Source: Leishmania donovani
Taxonomy: Eukaryota > Euglenozoa > Kinetoplastea > Trypanosomatida > Trypanosomatidae
DNA length: 64,000 nucleotides
Reading direction: 5' to 3'
Assembly: GCF_000227135.1 (NCBI RefSeq)
Contig: NC_018263.1
Location: 2,000,368-2,064,367 of the forward strand
In this document: positions 37,515-46,445 of the stretch, one piece after another
How positions within the stretch are numbered: position 1 is the first letter of the stretch
How the letters are laid out: each line of letters begins with the position of its first letter
The notes under the pieces: model-generated
What the model saw: the letters and a program-made list of their open reading frames with translations, nothing else
Database searches by the model: none
Told to the model about the DNA's origin: nothing
Translations under genes and position numbers: made by a program

Positions 37515-38558
37515 TTTGATTGGAGACGCGGGGTGGGAAGCACGCGCGAGGGCTATGGGTGGCGGCCGCAACGCCTCGTTCTCGGCTGTTTTCGCCGTCG
37601 TTAGCTGCTGATGTTGTTTTCCTTTCGGTTTAGAGGCCCGATATTTGGTGCCTGTGCCTTCCAAGTAGAGGCGAGGGGGCACGTATGTGGGTGAGAGTTT
37701 GTGCGAATGCACGTGTCTACGCGAACAGTAGCAACTTTCGGTGGATTAGCGGCCAAGGCAACGGCGCCTCGTGGCTCGTTGAGGTGTTCACCAGCTCCCT
37801 GATGTAAACACACCGAAGGAAAAAAGCCCGCACGCTCAAAGGTAGCACAATGCGGCGAGAGAGCAGAGCAGAGGACGAGAGGGCAAGAAAAGACATGGCT
37901 CGTGCAGGAAGCCTGCGAGTGCGCCACAACAACGGCGAGAAGAACGATCGAGAGTGTACGTCGCAGGACGTGACGAGGTGGCGGCGAAAATACACAGAAA
38001 CAGACACAGACACACACATACACGTCGTTGCGTGAGGTGCATATTCGACGGATACGTATGATGAGTGTTTCACAAATTCTCAATTCGCGTCGTCGTTTGA
38101 GAGAAGAAGGGCGGCAGCCTGGTGGATGGGCTCGGTGCCATCCACGTCGTCACCGATCCAGCCGGTCTTGGAGGTGGGCTCCCCACCACCACCGCCTGCC
38201 CTTTCCTTTCAATCTCTTCAAATCACCCCCAGCGCGCACAAGCGACACAGCGGTCTTTTGCCTTTCTCGCCGACTCGATGCAGCGTGCCGTGAAGGCATT
38301 CTATGCAAGCTCGTGGATGTGGGTATTTGAGTGTGCGGATGCGTGTGGATGCGCGTTGTCTATCACACACTGGGGGAGGGGGGTAATGCACTCGCTGGCC
38401 GGCCACATGCGCACGCACGCGGCTTGGAGAAATGGTCCGAAACTACCCTGTCGTCGCAAGCCGCGTGGGGCCGATCCGTCTGCAATGCTAGCCGAGCGTT
38501 GCAAAGCCCCCGCATGGCTGGATAGCATGTGAAATAGTAAGCCGTTCTCGCTCATCCA
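37515..38558. other. Intergenic: 5' flank of MRH gene, 3' flank of membrane protein gene
   Basis: The part 38100-38520 is GC-rich, with open frames on both strands, but none has recognisable features. The remainder is ordinary UTR-like sequence with a CA run near 37999-38025. Confidence 0.55.
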
Positions 38559-39929
38559 TCACAAGCACAAGCGCAACGTCTGCAGCGCTGCATGATCATC
38601 GCCCAAATGAAGCTGCGCCTTAGCCAGCAAGTGCAAAAGCTGCGCGTCTCGAAGAAGAGGCGCACGGTACTCGCCAGGAAAGACGCCTCCAGGCCAAGAG
38701 GTAGCCTCCAGCAGCGCTGCCTGCGCCTCAGCACAGCTCCCCCACTCACGGAGCGCCGCCACGAGCTGAGCATCCTGGTCTGCGGTGCGCAACGCTACTG
38801 GGGTGAGAAACGCCTCCAGGAGAGCCAAAACGGGCCCGTGGGCCGCGTCGGCGTGCCTGTACGTTCGCTCAAGCTTTGAGCGGTCGCTCCGGATTACTTT
38901 GAGCGCCTTTGCCGGGTGGCCCTCAAGAGCCTGTGTGCCACCGGCCGCCACGTCAGCTGCGGTGTCCATCGCAAGAAAGGCAAACGAAATCGCATAGTGC
39001 AGGCGCAGTGGTGCGTAGGTGGGGTGCAGAACAATGAGCTCCTCGTACGTGGCTGCGACGCGGCGCGCTACGGCGGACCAGGAGGAGAAGGACGATTCAC
39101 AAAATCGCTTCGCGTGCGGCACGTGACTCAGAAGCCCTCGTCTGCACGCCGCTCCCCCAGACCAGTTGAACAAGTCATAGGTCGCCACCGCTGCGCGGGG
39201 CTCGCGCATCTCCGACGACGGCACCGTGTGCACGCGTGGGCTCCAGGAGAGCACGTTGATGCTGCGCAGGAGCACCAGGGCGTGGCTAGTGCTATCGTCC
39301 CGAAGGAGGTAGTATTCAGGCAACACTGCGCTGTAAAGGTAGATGTTTCCCAGCATCCAGCCGTAAGTGGTGCGCACGAGTGAGGTCGGAGCCATATGTA
39401 GCTCCGCATGCGCTTCCTGCAGCAGCATGGCTTTGAGCTTCGCGTAGCACACATCGGCAGCACGTCGCAGGGAGGAGCAGCCACTAGAAAGGTGGTTTTG
39501 ACTAACGCCCAGCTCGCGAAGCACACGCCCGCCGTCCTCTACCTCCTGCGCAGCAACCACCTGTTCGAGCACTTGCGCGTACACCGCTCCCAGCTCAGCT
39601 GCTGACTTGACCAAGTCGTTCAGGGTTGGCAACGTTGCCAGGTTCGCCACCTGCGAGGTGGCCACCTCCAGCGCCACGACATCACGCTCAGCCAGTACAG
39701 GGTACTTCCCCGGCCTGCGACGCTGCAGCTGCTGCCCACTCGATTGAAACATGATCGAGTTACCCAGGCACACGTAGAGCACTACGCATAGAACGAAGCA
39801 GCCCGATGCGATCCCAAAGCCGCGCCATCGTCGCCAGTATCTCGAGTGGCTCTTTACTGCAGAATCTCGGGCGACAGCGGCAGACGAGGCGGCTCCAGAG
39901 ACCCGGGCACTGAAACGACGTTGCCGCAT
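38559..39929 (-). CDS. Single-pass membrane protein with helical (TPR-like) luminal or outer domain, unknown
   Basis: This encodes 456 residues. I do not recognise the family. A very basic N-terminus (MRQRRFSARV, then SRYWRRWRGFG) precedes one transmembrane segment (IASGCFVLCVVLYVCLG, about residues 44-60), so the topology is probably type II, or a mitochondrial inner-membrane anchor. The rest is helical and Ala/Leu-rich. The region YEELIVLHPTYAPLRLHYAISFAFLAMDTAADVAAGG and the end LLHLLAKAQLHLGDDHAALQTLRLCL look like tetratricopeptide-type hairpins. The middle contains YLYSAVLPEYYLLRDDS, with no catalytic motif. An ATG further upstream at 40022 is in frame, but the only AG after the nearby pyrimidine tract (39998-39997) lies downstream of it. 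The ATG at 39929 is therefore preferred. Function is not inferred. Confidence 0.7.
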   Translation of the reverse strand: MRQRRFSARVSGAASSAAVARDSAVKSHSRYWRRWRGFGIASGCFVLCVVLYVCLGNSIMFQSSGQQLQRRRPGKYPVLAERDVVALEVATSQVANLATLPTLNDLVKSAAELGAVYAQVLEQVVAAQEVEDGGRVLRELGVSQNHLSSGCSSLRRAADVCYAKLKAMLLQEAHAELHMAPTSLVRTTYGWMLGNIYLYSAVLPEYYLLRDDSTSHALVLLRSINVLSWSPRVHTVPSSEMREPRAAVATYDLFNWSGGAACRRGLLSHVPHAKRFCESSFSSWSAVARRVAATYEELIVLHPTYAPLRLHYAISFAFLAMDTAADVAAGGTQALEGHPAKALKVIRSDRSKLERTYRHADAAHGPVLALLEAFLTPVALRTADQDAQLVAALREWGSCAEAQAALLEATSWPGGVFPGEYRAPLLRDAQLLHLLAKAQLHLGDDHAALQTLRLCL

Positions 39930-39996
39930 GTGCACAAGGCGCGCGCTCAGCAAACAAGTACAAGTTGAACAGTGAAATGCCGGCGCTGCTGTGTGA

Positions 39997-39998
39997 CT
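39997..39998 (-). promoter_or_regulatory. Likely spliced-leader acceptor AG deciding the start of the membrane protein
   Basis: The complement of 40054-40085 is a pyrimidine tract, and no AG exists on the minus strand between it and 39998-39997. The AG lies 3' of the ATG at 40022, so translation should begin at the ATG at 39929. Confidence 0.45.
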
Positions 39999-40892
39999 TT
40001 GTTGCACAAATGTCGGCCACATTGTAGGCGAGAGCCGAGGGGCAAGAGCGAGGTGTTTGTGCAGCGAAAGGAGGAGAAAGGAAGATGCCGTGGAATGCGG
40101 GAAGCGTGGGACGTGAAGGGATGGAGATGCAAGTGATCAACAGGCCCATTCCTTCAATGGTCAGCACGGATTTTTCTTCTGTTATACAACCCGCGCACTC
40201 TATGCCGCGTTGCAACATTCGGCACGAAAAGCGTCAGCTTCGCGCATAGAGGCGCTCGAGCGCCAGTAAACACAAACAAGTGTGTTGCGCTGCAGTTCCA
40301 GGCGAGCATCTCCGTATTCTGCACGGCAATATTCTCCTTGTTTTTTTTTGTTCGTTGCCGTTATTGACCATCGCAGGCCTGCAATTGCATTACTTGCGTA
40401 CTTGTGTGTGTGTGTGTGTAGTCGTACTTCCCCGCAGAGAGAAAGTGCTTGCGAGGAGTGCACGCGGATGTGAAGAAAGATGCACCTCAGACATCGAAGG
40501 TGTGTGCGCGCGCCACAGTGTGCCACTATCTGCGCCTCCTCTCCACGCTCCTATATTCTCCTAGCCCCTCTCCTACGACAGCGAGGGGAGGGAGAAGGGT
40601 GGCAGAATCATCTCGTGTGCGTGTCTTTCGCAGCGTCCCTGATTTTATTTTCTTCGTGATAATCGTAGTAATTACAATAGGAATGAACTGTATGTGTGCG
40701 TGTATGTGCATGTATGGTGCGTCTCTGTGTGTGTGTGTAGGCTTGTATGCTTCAGCCCCCCTCTTGAACTTGATCGAACAGAACGAGAAGAGAAGCGGGA
40801 GCGGAGGGGAGGTACCAACGAACACGCAAAAAAAAAGAAGAAGCGAGGAAAGGGGGTCAGAAGAGAAATGAACAAAAGAGGGGGAGGGGAAA

Positions 40893-40909
40893 GATATATA
40901 TATATATAG
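40893..40909. repeat. (AT)8 microsatellite
   Basis: An uninterrupted AT run follows a purine tract in the 3' flank of the GH65-HAD gene. AT runs are uncommon in this GC-rich window. Confidence 0.85.
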
Positions 40910-41864
40910 ATGAGGGGCAGAGGGAAGGAAGGAGTGCACCAGGTGATAGGCAACGCCGACGCGAAAACGAAAAGGAAACATACACGAGATGACGTGATGA
41001 TAACAAGCTATAGAAGTACAGGCATCAATAGCACAAGCAGCGAGCGCAAGCAAGGCGCAAGAACAGTGACACACACACTCACACACACAGAGAGAGGAAA
41101 GGACAAGCGAAAAGCAAGTGGGGAGAAGAGGAGAGAGAATCACCGGGGGAGGGGGCACACGCGAGTCCTTCGGCCCAGTGGGCGGCAACGGAATGCGCTT
41201 CAGGGATAGGGATGGCGCGACAAGGAGAGACAGGAGAGGATAGTGAAATGCCGCAAGAGCAGCCGCCCATGCGCGTGTGAGCATGGCCTCCCTGTTCGAG
41301 GAAAACCTAAGTTCCCAACAACACCAGGCAAACGCGAGAACAGGGGCAGCAACAATAATAACAAGGGAACGAGCAGGAGCGCGCAATAACAACATGACCA
41401 TAGAAAGTGAGGACATGACATCGTTGTTGCAACGCATATGAAAAGAAGAAGCACGTCCGCTTCGAAAGCGTCAGCACGGACGGGAGAAAAGGATGGTAGT
41501 GGGTGGGTTGAAAAGCAAACGAAAAAGAAAAGGGCCTCGGTCGCCGTTCATCCCGCACACGCACAGACACGCATATCAAGACTCCTCCGCCTCATCACTT
41601 TTCGCTGTGACTAAAGCACCACACAACAATACGCTATACATATATGAGAATAAGAGGAAGGCAACAGGAGAGCTAACAAAGAAGCCAAAAAGCACCAAGA
41701 AAAAAGGGGGAGGGAAGGGCTCAGCGCACACCAGCGCAACGCATGCGCTTCAGAACGGCATGTAAGGGAATTTGCGAAAGACATAAAGTCCACAAACGGC
41801 ATCCCACCCCTCTGAACGCTTCTGCTGCTTTTCCTTTCCGCTGTGTGAGTGCATGCAGCCGTCT

Positions 41865-44800
41865 CTACATCTCCCGAAGATGATTGACGACGCCACCGCG
41901 GACAGTGTACTCATTCAGCGTCTCCATCGTAATGTCGCCAAGGTTCTTCGCGAACACTCTCGGAATGGACAGAGTGGTCTCCTCAGGAGTCAGGCTCACG
42001 TCAACAACCATGCGGAAGCGCTCCAGCGCCTTCTTGGAAAACCCATCGATGCCATCCATCACCACAACGGCGCGGTTTGTCGCCGCATCCATGCGGTGCG
42101 CGCAGGCCTCGAAGTAGTCCATTTCGGGCCGCCAGCGCAGCCCCAGTTCCTCGCCCTCCTTGCCTTCCAGGAAGTTGTCGAAAATGGAGCTGCCTTTGGT
42201 GGTTTCGTTGATGACCCATCGCGCATTCTTGCTGCCGCTGACGCATCCGACGGCGATCCCGTACTGGCGGAGAAGGGAGATGAGCTGCAGAACACCCTCA
42301 CGCATCGGCATGCCGTGCGTCGTCGCGTAAGAACGGAACAGCTGCAGCTTGCGGCGGCACAGGCCGTAGAGAGTGTTCGACTCCGCCGTGTCATCCACCT
42401 CGCCGGTCGGCGGGGGGTTCTGGTTGTATTTCTTGAAAATTTCGTTCAGGCCGTAGAAGGGCTTCACATGCCGTAGGTAAGCGAGGTAGAGCTCCTTTGT
42501 CATCGAAAAGTCCGAAAAGCCGTGCTGATGAAAATGCTCCTCCAGCGTTTGCGTCCAGGCATGGTAGTGAACGCCCTCGATGTCCTCGACGACGCTATCG
42601 AGCTCAAATACGACGCAGTCGAAGTCGAACACGCGCACTTCTCTAAAGAGCCGCACCGTTTCGGGGTGATTCAGTCGCAAGGTGATGCGGTTTACGCCGG
42701 CGTGAACCAGGATGAGGTCCGTCACACCCTCTGGAGCGCTGACTAGTGTGTATGTAACGAGCCTCTTTGTCACCAGGACGCGCACGAGACAGCCGCGGTG
42801 CCGCGCGTGGAACTCGAACTCGTCCATTTCTTCACTCAAAACGGGGTTGAAGTGCAGCACGCCCTGCGCCACGCGCAGTCCGCAGATTCCCACCGCCATG
42901 GAGCTCCACGACCCCGCCGCCGCGGTGCAGTGGAGGCCGCCGCCGGAGTTGCCGATGAGGTTGTCGATGTCCACAAAGAGTGAGTCGTGAAAGTAGCTCA
43001 TCGCCTTGTTTGACAGACGCAGCTGCGCCGCAACGACGCTAAAGATGGCGAGCCGCAGCGCCGAGTCCGAAGCGGTTACAGCTTCGTAAAACGTGAAGTC
43101 CGCCTTTGCCTCATCCAACGAGAAGCTGTCTGGCGCGAGCATGATTGCGAGCAGCACGTCCGGTATGTGACACACTCGATGCCGGTACACCACTGTCGGG
43201 TGGTACAGCGATGTCAGCGGGCCCTCCGCGCCGTCCTTGAGCGACGTGAGGTTCCAGTGCTTCTTCCGCATGAACGACTGATCCATGGGGTGGATACGAT
43301 GGGTGCCGTCGAAGGGCAGCACCATCTTCGCCGCCGCCTGGTCCATGGCAACAACGTCGTTTTCCGTCATCTGAGCTCGGTGCATAATGCCGTGCCACAT
43401 CTCCGGGTTCTCCTGTCGCAGCATCACCGCCAGCTGAACCGCCCACTGCAGATGCATCTGTGCCATCAAGTTCGTGAAGAAGTTGTTGTCGGCGACATCA
43501 TTGTACGTGTCGGGGCCCGACACCGAGCGCAGGTGAAACAGGCCTTTCTCCCACGTGCCCCACTGCAGCCAGACAAGCGCCGTCGTGAAGACGAGGTCAG
43601 CACCGCCTTGCACGAGGATGCTAGTGTCGTTCGTCGCCGTCACATACTCCTTTAGCGCGTAGACGACGACGGCGTTCACGAAGAGAAACGCGCCGCAGTA
43701 AGGCGTGGGGTTCTTCTCTCCAGTCACGGTACGATATGGGAACAATGCGCCGCGGGGCAGTGACAAGTCCGCCGCAATGTCCTTTGCCTCATTCAGTGTA
43801 CGAATGCGGAACTCAAGCAGCGCGCGCGCCTTCTTGGGACACGCGTGGGAGAGGAACGGCACGATCAGCGCGTCCACATCCCACTGCTGTACACCCAGGA
43901 GCATATCGCCTGTCAGACCGCGGGTCGGAAAGCAGTAGTACGGGTCCCCGCTGGTCGACATGTAGGTCTGCAGGATATTGAAGCGGAAGGCGCCCTGCAC
44001 ATCCGCCCTCGGTTCCACCCGCACATCCGCCGTGTCCCAGAAGGCGTTCATAACGTCGCGGTGCTCCGCCAGCAGCCCCTCGTAGCCGAGTGCTGCCACC
44101 TTGCGAGTCTGATGCGTCGCCACGTCGAGCAACTCCTCCGTCGTTGAATCCTCGTCGCCGAAGTGGCCGATAACTTTGACAAACTCGACAATGACGCCAT
44201 CGGAGATGCAGCTCGTGTAGGACGTCTCCGTCCCCCACTCTGTCTCGCGACTGTTTGGGGTGAGAGTCGTCGGAGACGCGGCCGCCGGGCTCGATGGCGA
44301 AGCACTGCACGACGGGGCGGGACCAGATGGAGATGTGCCAAAGCCCGTGTCACCGCCGGTGCCGCCTTGGGTGGGGGTGCTGGCGTCCCTCGTCGGGAAG
44401 GTCTGTATGCCAGCAGGGTAGGAGCGGGACGTGCACGTCTCGACAGAGGCGATGGCGAGATGACGGCAGCTATTACGCGTTCGCACGAGCACGACGCTCA
44501 TGGCGTCTTGAATGTTCGACTGAGTGAGCATCGTCTCGACGTCGTACTCGGCAGCTGAAAGGAATGTGCGCGAGATGAGGCGCACGTCGGTGTTGTGCGC
44601 GTTTCGCACGCTCATCTTGTAGTGCATGGCGGAGATGTTCTTGCGCGCCGCAGAAACAAAGCGGCGCGTCTCGACGGTGATCTCGCGGTGCTGCTGGTTG
44701 GAGAACCAGACGAAGCGGCGATACAGCTCCCCTGTGCGCAGGTCGAGGCGACGAGTGTGGCTCCGTGTGGGACCCCGTGCGGCGCTAATGTGCTCGCCGC

Positions 44801-45329
44801 TGAGGAACGCGTCGATGCAGAAGGGATCTGGCGTGCGCAGGCGGTAGCCCTCCTTGGTGGAGAGACCAGCTGAGAAAGAGCGTGGATGCATGAGAGGACG
44901 CTGCTCATAAAACCCGGAGAAGTACACTCCTCGCTGTCCACGAGGGCCATTGACGCTATTGCCATTACTGCCGCCGCCCTGCGCGCGCGAGTGGTGCCAG
45001 TCTCCCCCATCACCCAAAGGAGAATGTCGATCCTTGACGTCGCTGAACAGCTCATCATCACCTCGACGACTGTTGTGATACGAGCGCTGACGACTAATGT
45101 GCGCCCTGTGCCGTTCGTGGCGGTTCTGGCCCGCTTCCGTCTCCTCTGCATGCCCACGCACGCCGACGAGGCCGTTTCCGAGAGAGAAGAGCGTCTCGCT
45201 CACAAGTGCCTGGCTGCCAACCGGCAGGGTGTCCTCGCGCAGCTCCCATCGGTCCACCTTGATGGCTGCATCGATGCGACGTCCGACAGACGCGCTGCCG
45301 GCTCCGTCTTCAGTGACCTTTGATAACAT
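41865..45329 (-). CDS. GH65 phosphorylase-like / HAD (beta-phosphoglucomutase-like) fusion, catalytic residues altered
   Basis: This encodes 1154 residues. Residues about 25-885 follow the glycoside hydrolase 65 family (maltose, trehalose and kojibiose phosphorylases): SLGNGLVGVRGH, CIDAFLSGEHIS, LAEHRDVMNAFWDTADV, FNILQTYMS, RGLTGDMLLGVQQWDVD, SGPDTYNDVADNNFFTN and GSWSSMAVGICGLRVAQGVLHFNPVL. Residues about 900-1120 are a HAD domain of the beta-phosphoglucomutase group (VVFELDSVVEDIEGVHYHAW, GCVSGSKNA, RPEMDYFEA, VVMDGIDGFSKKAL). In bacteria the two activities act in sequence: disaccharide phosphorolysis, then beta-glucose-1-phosphate to glucose-6-phosphate. Here the GH65 acid (Glu in GPDEY) is Thr608, the KQADV loop reads HIPDV (721-725), and the HAD nucleophile Asp is Glu909. 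A Ser/Pro/Thr-rich loop lies at about 305-370. The ATG at 45329 is the first after a pyrimidine tract and AG at 45369-45368, so a longer upstream frame is excluded. Either a pseudoenzyme or a changed mechanism is possible. Confidence 0.85.
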   Translation of the reverse strand: MLSKVTEDGAGSASVGRRIDAAIKVDRWELREDTLPVGSQALVSETLFSLGNGLVGVRGHAEETEAGQNRHERHRAHISRQRSYHNSRRGDDELFSDVKDRHSPLGDGGDWHHSRAQGGGSNGNSVNGPRGQRGVYFSGFYEQRPLMHPRSFSAGLSTKEGYRLRTPDPFCIDAFLSGEHISAARGPTRSHTRRLDLRTGELYRRFVWFSNQQHREITVETRRFVSAARKNISAMHYKMSVRNAHNTDVRLISRTFLSAAEYDVETMLTQSNIQDAMSVVLVRTRNSCRHLAIASVETCTSRSYPAGIQTFPTRDASTPTQGGTGGDTGFGTSPSGPAPSCSASPSSPAAASPTTLTPNSRETEWGTETSYTSCISDGVIVEFVKVIGHFGDEDSTTEELLDVATHQTRKVAALGYEGLLAEHRDVMNAFWDTADVRVEPRADVQGAFRFNILQTYMSTSGDPYYCFPTRGLTGDMLLGVQQWDVDALIVPFLSHACPKKARALLEFRIRTLNEAKDIAADLSLPRGALFPYRTVTGEKNPTPYCGAFLFVNAVVVYALKEYVTATNDTSILVQGGADLVFTTALVWLQWGTWEKGLFHLRSVSGPDTYNDVADNNFFTNLMAQMHLQWAVQLAVMLRQENPEMWHGIMHRAQMTENDVVAMDQAAAKMVLPFDGTHRIHPMDQSFMRKKHWNLTSLKDGAEGPLTSLYHPTVVYRHRVCHIPDVLLAIMLAPDSFSLDEAKADFTFYEAVTASDSALRLAIFSVVAAQLRLSNKAMSYFHDSLFVDIDNLIGNSGGGLHCTAAAGSWSSMAVGICGLRVAQGVLHFNPVLSEEMDEFEFHARHRGCLVRVLVTKRLVTYTLVSAPEGVTDLILVHAGVNRITLRLNHPETVRLFREVRVFDFDCVVFELDSVVEDIEGVHYHAWTQTLEEHFHQHGFSDFSMTKELYLAYLRHVKPFYGLNEIFKKYNQNPPPTGEVDDTAESNTLYGLCRRKLQLFRSYATTHGMPMREGVLQLISLLRQYGIAVGCVSGSKNARWVINETTKGSSIFDNFLEGKEGEELGLRWRPEMDYFEACAHRMDAATNRAVVVMDGIDGFSKKALERFRMVVDVSLTPEETTLSIPRVFAKNLGDITMETLNEYTVRGGVVNHLREM

Positions 45330-46445
45330 TACGCATGAAACAAAACAGAAAGTGCAGAGAAAACACACTGAGCGGAGGGGGGAGACAATACAAAATAAAA
45401 AAATGAGCCGCCCGAAAGACGCGGTGAGAATGCGTGACAAGCGGTGGTGGACGCCAGCGGTCGATCCAAACAACGGTGCGCGTGTGTGTCTGTGTTCCTA
45501 TGCCACCTAGAATGAATCTGCTGTTGACGCTCCTGTGCACATACAGACGCACGCGCTAGTCAATGTCGAGCGCGTTAAGGGTCAGATTGTCCAACAGAAA
45601 TAGGCGAGATGGGTGGGGATGACAAGTTCACGGGAGTTTGCTATGATTGCTCGGGTACTGCCCCACGAGTGCGGTATGGGAAAGGATGTCCACGAAGAAG
45701 ATAGGAATAATGAGAACGAAAAGAAAAAACATGCAACAAAGGAGTTCGCAAGTCGGCCGGCGTGGAACCGCACGGAAAAGGCGGGAGGAGAGAGCGAAGG
45801 GGCGACAGCGGAGACGAGGTGTGGTGCGGAGCAGCGAACAAGAGAGACGCAGACAACACAAGGACAAGCACAGCAAGAAAAGAGAGAGAGCGGTGGCCGT
45901 TACGAAATCGGAGGGAGGAAACATTCGTAGACATGGGGGAGGGGGCTAGCACACAAGGGCCTCACACCAAGCAGCGTGAAAAGGTTCATCGGCTCGTTGA
46001 GACACGCTCATGCAACGGAAGCGCCGAGGTGATACGCTTGTGGGCGGCAGCTCTGCCTGTGTATATCTTTTTTTGCATACCCTGTCTCCGTTTCACTACG
46101 CGCGCGTAGGGAAAGAATAGGAGTGGCGGATCTACCGCAGAGACGCGCCGCCTGCATCTCGTTCATCTCCGTTGCATGCGCCAGAGTTCGACCGGTTGTT
46201 GTTTGTTTTCGGCTGTTGTTGTTGCTCAACTCGGGACTGACGAAGCGCCATTCCTCCCCCACTTCGCAGGACTAAAGAATAAGGGGAGTGGTTGGGGGGG
46301 GGGACGACACACAAAACGCAACACGAAAATAAAAGCAGCAAAGTCATGTTCACATTCGCCACACGAAGCAGCAACAGATTTAGTGACGCCGGGACAGCTC
46401 CTCTGACAAACATGGACACGAGGTTGCCAAGGCCTCACGATTCCA
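45330..46445. other. Intergenic: 5' flank of GH65-HAD gene, 3' flank of giant coiled-coil gene
   Basis: Purine-rich plus strand (45700-45930) means pyrimidine tracts on the sense strand. A G run lies near 46292-46302. No gene is supported. Confidence 0.6.
45368..45369 (-). promoter_or_regulatory. Likely spliced-leader acceptor AG for the GH65-HAD mRNA
   Basis: The complement of 45371-45408 is pyrimidine-rich and ends in CTCAG at 45369-45368, 38 nt before the ATG at 45329. This removes the upstream in-frame ATG at 45473 from the mRNA. Confidence 0.55.

Larger units (their letters stand above)
39930..41864. other. Intergenic: 5' flank of membrane protein gene, 3' flank of GH65-HAD gene
   Basis: It is rich in pyrimidine tracts on the minus strand (for example 40780-40930 and 41090-41150), with a TA run at 40893-40909 and TG runs near 40401-40419. 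A 303-codon open frame at 40526-41437 translates these tracts and is rejected as a gene. Confidence 0.6.

Noticed and set aside
38100..38540. GC-rich stretch with open frames on both strands in the 3' flank of the membrane-protein gene
   Set aside because: Neither strand gives recognisable motifs or a start context, and no second copy was found in the window.
39930..40022. N-terminal extension of the membrane protein from an ATG at 40022
   Set aside because: The only AG after the pyrimidine tract lies downstream of this ATG, so it would not be in the trans-spliced mRNA.
40526..41437. 303-codon minus-strand open frame
   Set aside because: Its translation is mostly Cys/Ser/Leu/Pro/Val runs produced by pyrimidine and CA/TG tracts in the 3' flank of the GH65-HAD gene, with no domain or conserved-looking segment.
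45330..45473. 48-codon N-terminal extension of the GH65-HAD protein, hydrophobic and signal-like
   Set aside because: It translates the pyrimidine tract and lies upstream of the predicted acceptor AG at 45369-45368.
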